Below are positions 58,832-64,000 of a stretch of DNA of 64,000 nucleotides, in pieces (position 1 is the stretch's first letter; each line of letters begins with the position of its first letter). Under the pieces are notes generated by a model. It was not told where the DNA came from, ran no database searches, and saw nothing but the letters and a program-made list of their open reading frames with translations. Source of the DNA: Phytophthora colocasiae (lineage: Eukaryota > Oomycota > Peronosporomycetes > Peronosporales > Peronosporaceae); contig JAGKQI010000091.1 of NCBI GenBank assembly GCA_018806915.1, positions 2,356,001-2,420,000 of the forward strand, read 5' to 3'. Position numbers and translations under genes: made by a program.

Positions 58832-59600
58832 GACCGTTCACGTAGAACGGGGTGAAGCCTGTCGAGGCATGCACCGTATTGTTCATTGAGAACTCAACGA
58901 GAGGAAGCATAGCGCTCCAACGCTTCGGCGTTTCAGCGCATATGCTGCGGAGGATGTCCTCCAAAACGCGATTTACGCGATCAGTCTGACCGTCGGTCTG
59001 CGGATGATCTGTTGTGGACATGTCCAGTCGAGTGCCAAGCACTTTAAAGACGGACGTCCAGAAGTGACCCGTGAAACGGGGGTCTCGATCCGAGACAATG
59101 GTCTCTGGCAGCCCATGCTGGCGGAAGACCCGATCGATAAAGATCGTCGCTGTACCAGCGCCATCGACGGTGTCCGGCACAGCCGCTAGGTGAGCCATCT
59201 TGCTCAGACGGTCAACAAAGACCACAACGCCCGTGTTGCCTGCCGAAGCCTTCGGCAGGCCAAACACAAAGTCCATACTCATGGACTGCCAACACCCAGA
59301 GGGTACAGGCAAGCTCGCCAAAGGCGCTGCCGCGTGCGGTGAGGGTTTAACCCGCTGACACGTCTCGCACGTGTGCACATATGTGCTGACCCACTTGTAC
59401 ATCTTCGGCCACCAGTACATGGAGCTCACCGAGCCGTAGGTCTTCTCGCGACCGAGGTGGCCGCTTGTGGGTGTGTCGTGGGCCTCATAGAGGATACGAT
59501 ACTTCAGGTCCTCATCGTGAGGAACCACCACACGTGGTGGGTCATCCTGACCCGTGCTGTAGTACAGCAGACCACCTTCAGGCTAGAGCGCTGGAGTCTC
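58701..59600 (-). pseudogene. E3 integrase zinc finger and core
   Basis: Open from 59531, but E2 has about ten more residues upstream: near 59580 the E3 DNA has lost bases (CCTTCAGGCTAGAGCG against CCTTCCAGGCTATAGCG), shifting the frame and breaking the link to the segment upstream. Motifs as in E2: TSGHLGREKTY, CETCQRVKPS, SMDFVFGLP, SDRDPRFTGHFW and QTDRVNRV with Asp for the third catalytic Glu. Confidence 0.9.
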
Positions 59601-59642
59601 GCTTTTAGGCGTCGTGACAGGGTCACCTTTGAGTCCTTAAAC

Positions 59643-60530
59643 TCATCGCTCCCATGAGCTCCCTAGAGCTTGAAGCAGCGCGACACATGAGTCGTCCTGA
59701 GCGTACGCTGCTCGAACCATGTCCGTCACAGACGATGTCACCGAGGTGACATGAGATAACTCATAGTCCGGGCGACGTGATAACGCGTCAGCGAGGACGT
59801 TCTGCCTGCCAGGCTTGTACTTCACCTCGAAGTTATTCTCCGCAAAGAAGGAGAGCCATCGAGCCATCCTCTGTAAGAGGTGAGGCGACTGCGTCGCGAT
59901 GCGTAGCGACGCATGATCCGTGTAGATCACAAACGGCTTGGAGCCGAGCAGGTGAACCCTGAATTTGACGAGAGCGTACTTCATCGCAAGTAGCTCCTTG
60001 TCATGAACTGGATAGTTCTTCTCAGCAGCCTTGGGCTGCCGAGACTCAAACGCAATGACGCGTTCGCGCCCTTCGGCGTCCGCTTGTAGCAAAGCACTGC
60101 CGATGGCAAAGTCCGAAGCGTCACAGACGACGATGAACGGACGATCGGGGTCTGGAAACGCCAGTATCGGTGCCTGAAGCAGGCTATCCTTGATACGAGT
60201 GAACGCACTCTCGTGATCAGCACGCCATACCCATTCGGCATCCTTCTTAAGGAGATCCGTCAGTGGCCGAGCCAACTCAGCGTAGTTCTCGCTGTACTTG
60301 TGCAAGTTGTTGGCCAAGCCAAGCCACTTACGCAAGTCTTTCTGGTTCAAGGGAACCGGCCAGTCCACAATGGCCTTGACTTTTGCTGGATCAGCACGAA
60401 GGCCATGCTTCCCAACGAAGCACCCTAGGAAGGGGATTTCTTCCGCGCCAAAGACGCACTTGTCCGCGTTGGCGTACAACTTGTTGGTGCGCATGCACTC
60501 GAGCACTGCTCTCACGTGTTCCACGTGCAC
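59643..60530 (-). CDS. E3 RT thumb and RNase H
   Basis: 295 codons, same protein as E2 52280-53167: [62 protein letters not shown]. Confidence 0.9.
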   Translation of the reverse strand: MHVEHVRAVLECMRTNKLYANADKCVFGAEEIPFLGCFVGKHGLRADPAKVKAIVDWPVPLNQKDLRKWLGLANNLHKYSENYAELARPLTDLLKKDAEWVWRADHESAFTRIKDSLLQAPILAFPDPDRPFIVVCDASDFAIGSALLQADAEGRERVIAFESRQPKAAEKNYPVHDKELLAMKYALVKFRVHLLGSKPFVIYTDHASLRIATQSPHLLQRMARWLSFFAENNFEVKYKPGRQNVLADALSRRPDYELSHVTSVTSSVTDMVRAAYAQDDSCVALLQALGSSWER

Positions 60531-62373
60531 CTCGACGTCGGTCTTGCCGTGTTGTGGACGAACACGTCGTCAAAGTACGTCTGTGCGAATGCCCGCAGGG
60601 TCTAAACAGTTGCGTCACTAGACGGTTGAACGTTGCAGGCGCGTTCGACAGCCCTTGGGGCATGACGAGCCACTCCCAGAGCATACCGCTCGGGGTACTC
60701 ACCGCTGTAAGTGGGATATCACTGGCTCGCATGAGCAGCTAATAGTAGCCATCGACTAAGTCGAGCGCACTGTACATTGTGCAACCCACCATGCTGTTCT
60801 GAAGAACATCCTTCCTAGGAATCGGTGTCTGCGCCGGAATCGTGGCAGCGTTGAGCTTGTTAAAAGCGTGAACGATACGCCACTTGCCATTCGGCTTTCT
60901 GACACAGAACGTAGGTGCGGAGTGCGGAGACTTGCTCTCGCGCACGAGACCCGCCGCGTGCTTCGCACGGAAGGAGGCGTCAATGACGTCGCATTGCTCT
61001 TTAGGAAGGGGCCACTGCCGGGTCACGCAGTATTTAGTTCCGGGAACTAAGTTGATCTCGTGACGAACGCCTCGGTCAGGAGGCAGGCCACTCGTTGGTT
61101 CCTTCGAGACAACGTCTCCATATTCCTTCAGCAAGGAGTAGAAGGGATCCGAGGGATTCTTGAGGATCTCCGACCCACTCCTGGCGTTCAACGCCTTCTT
61201 GACCTCGGTCAAGACGGACTCGTCCACGAGGGACGATGAGTTTAACTCCTCTTCAGGTCGGACGATGACCACCTCGGCGAGTTCGCCAGCCTTTAAGGCA
61301 TCGCCAAAGTCGGCGGACGACATCTCCTCTAGCTCAAGGAGCTTGTCAACACTCGGCAGATTGCCCAGTAGGACGCTGCCTTCGGCACTGCCGTCCACTC
61401 CATCAACCGGAGTGTATAGCAGCCCGCAGCCCTCCTGTGCGTCGACACTCGACGTCACGGATGACTCAGACGCGGAACGTCTCACCCAAAGGGCCTTACG
61501 ACGTCGTCGTCTAGCCGACGAACGTCCACTCGACGGAGTACGTGCCGCCGCACAAGTTTCAGCCTCTCTCGGCTCAGTGTCAGAGACACTCAGCGATCCA
61601 CTCGGTCGATGACCGGTGTCGCTCAGCGGAGTACGTGCCGCTGCACAATCAATGACCGTAACAGGTCCAGTGTCAGAGACACTCAGTGATCTACTTGGTC
61701 CGCGATCAGTATCACTCGACGGAATACGTGCCGCCCCACAGGGGTTACGTGGGCCTTGCCCACACGTTGACTCACTGTCAACCAGCGCTACGCGCTCAAC
61801 AGGGCTGCGGTCCTCGCACTCGGTGCGGTCCACTAACTCGGACACGCCGACTTCCAGCATCATAGCCGACTCGGCTCGATGCTCGCGCCAGTAGCGCTTC
61901 TGCTTCCTAGCAGAGGTGGGTTCATGACTCGCCAAAGCTCCACTAGGAGAGAAGTGCGTAGCACCTAAGGTCTTCGACCTCAAATCGATCCATGGCTCGT
62001 GGCGCTCTAGCCACGCCAGATCGTACCTCGAATCCAGGTCCAGGTCCAAGCAGCGTTCTACGCTGTCGAAGTCCAAGAACTTCAGCCGCAGGTCCATGGG
62101 CACCTTGGCTACCGTGACACGGACGCCCGTCGCTAGACGGACAGTGACGGTGTCACCTCTTCGCGCTCGAAGCGCCTCAGCATATTGCTGACTACCCTCA
62201 ACGGTGGAGCGTCTGACATAGTTGCCAGACGCTCCCGAATCGATCAACACGATCCACGGCTTCTCGAAGCCCTTCACGTCCACATGGACGACCAGCAAGC
62301 CCTGCTTGCTCACACGTTCCGTGTTCAAGAGCACGGAGCTCTTCGGGGCTGAGCCCCAGTGCCTCTCACGCAC
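60391..62373 (-). pseudogene. E3 protease and RT, with stop, deletion and frameshift
   Basis: Frame 62373-60739 (544 codons): the protease active site IVLIDSGASGNYVRRS is intact, but 12 bp are missing so that DLILGMAWLE reads DLAWLE, removing the conserved LILGM of the second half. The AAARTP repeats lie at 61529-61752. RT ends at the TAG of 60739 (DGYY), shared with E2. Beyond it a one-base loss near 60599 (GCAGGGTC against GCAGGGGTC) shifts the frame before YFDD. E3 is thus more damaged than E2 though otherwise near-identical. Confidence 0.92.
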
Positions 62374-62411
62374 TGCAGAACTCAGTTCTTCCCCAGTAGA
62401 CCGCCCCGCGT

Positions 62412-63390
62412 CTACTGGGAGCCGTCGTTTCCCTGGGCAGAGCCCGAAGCGGGACCCGCGGCAGGGTTGCGGCCATTCTGGCCGGCGCGATCTTTGCGCA
62501 GAGGGCAGTTGGGCCTCAGATGTGTGGGACTACCACACGTGTAGCACCGGTGGATGCTCATACGCTGCACCGCAGCTCGTACCTCGGCTACTTCATCTTC
62601 AGCATAGCTGAGGTCCATGGGTTCGGGGTCCCCCGGACCCTGTGCTGCTAGCACCGACCCTCGACAGCTTAAAGTTGTGTTCGGCATTCAATGCCACGCT
62701 GACAGCGTCCTCGAAACTGCGAGGATTCTGACTGAACGCCTCCGTCCTGGCCACGCCAGCTCGTAAACCTTCCATGAAGATGGTCACAGTGACCACCTCA
62801 GGTAGAGGATCGGCAGCCATGCCGGCAATGAGCGTGCGCAACTCTTGGACATAGTCCACCAGGTCCTTCTTGCCCTGTCGGCAAGCAAGGAAGCGTGACC
62901 GGACGCGATACGCCTGGTTAGGCGGAGCAAACACTTGCGTGAGCTTGGTCTTCAGCTCACCCCAAGTGGGGAAGGCCGTTTCTACCGACGTCCCAGACGT
63001 CAAGGCCCATTCTCGTGCTCGCCCTTCGAGCTTAGAGATGGCAAACGCCGCGCGTTGCCCCTCCAATTGGCGCATGGCGGCCCCCATGGCCATTTCGACC
63101 TCTCGGGTCCACAAAAGGAGGTTCTCTCCCTCATTCCCGTGGAAGGTCTTCACGCTGAGCGTGACGGGCTTAGCTCTCGGAGCAGGGGTAACCCCTTTTA
63201 CATTCCGCTGAATGTGCTCGACGAGAGCGTTTTCGTACGAGGCAAATGCCTCGAGGCGCGCGTTGACGGCCTCCGGCCCTTGGGACGCAAGGTGCGCCGT
63301 ACCTTCCGGGCCCAGCAACGACGTAAGCTTGTTAAGCGTGCCCCGCTGACTCGGAGTCAAGTGAGCGTATGCTTCTGGCTCCATTCTCAC
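62412..63390 (-). pseudogene. E3 gag with a frameshift before the zinc knuckle
   Basis: Same as E2: [20 protein letters not shown] to GPRTHGPQLC (63390-62599), knuckle CYTCGSPTHLRPNC in another phase (62687-62412). The identical frameshift shows it predates the E2-E3 duplication. Confidence 0.92.
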
Positions 63391-63422
63391 AGAGAAACAG
63401 TCTTTAACTCAGGAGTTGGATT

Positions 63423-63439
63423 GACTACAAGTGCTACCA
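63423..63439 (-). other. Primer-binding site of E3
   Basis: Minus strand TGGTAGCACTTGTAGTC, two bases inside the 5' LTR. Confidence 0.7.
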
Positions 63440-63441
63440 GA

Positions 63442-63855
63442 TGCAGCGGGGCTGCGTAGGTTTGCACGGCACAGAGGAAGTTTTAGTTGACTCGTAGATT
63501 CCTGCTTGCAAGGCACTAGCCTTCGGTTCTATACAAGAACCAAGTAGTCCACTAAATACGGGACTCACACAGTCAGTGTTCCTATAATAAAGGAACTAAC
63601 ACTAATTATGTAAAATGCAAACTGATTTTTATTGAGTTTATTGCCTTAATCCTAAATGTAACGGATTTAGTATCTAACATACTAAATCCTAGTCGAAATG
63701 CAATGTGTGGCTCTGAGCTAACTGCCTACAACTGGCTACATAGGTGACGTGTGAGAAACACTATGTGTCGTTCACAGATCTGTGACTTGTGTCTCCGGCC
63801 TATGTCTGCCACACTAATGTAGCCATAGCGCACAGCGCCGTGTAACCCCCTTACA
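63442..63855 (-). repeat. Outer (5') LTR of E3, mosaic
   Basis: 414 bp. The first ~125 bp from the PBS side (63442-63566) are almost identical to the central LTR; the remaining U3 part (ACACAGTCAGTGTTCCTATA, GGCTCTGAGCTAACTGCCTA and on) differs at many sites and by several indels. Ends are still TGTAAGGGGG...TGCA on the minus strand. Confidence 0.9.
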
Positions 63856-64000
63856 ATTAAAGCTTCCGCCAGGGTCTGGGTCATTCCCGCGTCTTCCAGA
63901 CTTCCGAGGAGCGTCCTGGCCGTCTTCTGAGCGTCTATCGCTAGGTTTCCGGTGTTCATCGCGCCTGGGAGTCGCTGGGCGCCTTCCTTCGGTCTTGACG
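63856..64000 (-). CDS. Unidentified ORF fragment at the right edge
   Basis: Outside the E3 LTR the minus strand is open from the window edge: RRKAPSDSQARMNTGNLAID, KTARTLLGSLEDAGMTQTLA, EALIV, then it runs into the LTR. It looks like coding sequence interrupted by the retrotransposon, but I do not recognise the protein and 145 bp is too little to judge. Confidence 0.35.

Larger units (their letters stand above)
48740..63855 (-). mobile_element. E2-E3: tandem pair of family 3 elements sharing a central LTR
   Basis: LTR (48740-49135), E2 body, LTR (56092-56488), E3 body, LTR (63442-63855), all in minus orientation. Unit lengths are 7,352 and 7,350 bp. The bodies are nearly identical and share the same RT nonsense codon and frame breaks, so one was copied from the other. 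The outer flanks (CTGAG left, ATTAA right) are not a target duplication. Confidence 0.95.

Overview
The window is a eukaryotic, repeat-dense stretch made almost entirely of nested LTR retrotransposons of the Ty3/gypsy type. An oomycete (Phytophthora or downy-mildew-like) genome fits best: one family carries a second RNase H domain, a captured gene fragment has the layout of an oomycete membrane-bound TKL kinase, a piggyBac-like relic is present, and three start regions carry sequences like the oomycete initiator. I see no intact host gene, tRNA, rRNA or CRISPR array.

Three families are present. Family 1 is elements A (minus, 1-6489, cut by the window edge) and B (plus, 23685-31420, complete, flanked by the 5-bp duplication TCTTG). 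Family 2 has an LTR starting TGTCGCG: C1 (minus, 6490-11726), C2 (plus, 14117-21788), D (minus, about 37690-44112), and two LTR-leader-antisense-ORF pieces (21789-23652 and 44113-48739). Family 3 is E1 (plus, 23653-37591, with B inside its 5' LTR) and the tandem E2-E3 (minus, 48740-63855), which shares a central LTR.

Layout, left to right: A sits inside C1. C1 and C2 form a 5,237-bp inverted repeat around a 2.4-kb spacer that holds a broken piggyBac-like transposase. C2 is cut inside its second RNase H by a family-2 LTR and leader. E1 begins in that leader's tail. B sits in the E1 LTR. The E1 antisense ORF is cut at 37592 by a rearranged family-2 composite, which runs to 48739. E2 and E3 follow.

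Each element follows the usual plan of LTR, primer-binding site, gag, protease, RT, RNase H, integrase, and a chromodomain in families 2 and 3. All gag-pol copies examined are broken. In addition, every family has a long ORF on the opposite strand between integrase and 3' LTR, converging on or overlapping the integrase end. These antisense ORFs (about 390, 448 and roughly 950 codons) have initiator-like sequences near their first ATG and include coiled-coil or acidic/basic regions. Other strong signals are: a dense chain of local hairpins through the coding DNA of family 1; capture of a receptor-like kinase fragment by C1/C2; the E2-E3 tandem with a recombinant central LTR; and evidence that E1 and E2 are halves of one insertion split by an inversion. 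Coding coordinates are mostly those of open frames; exact element ends in family 2 are approximate.
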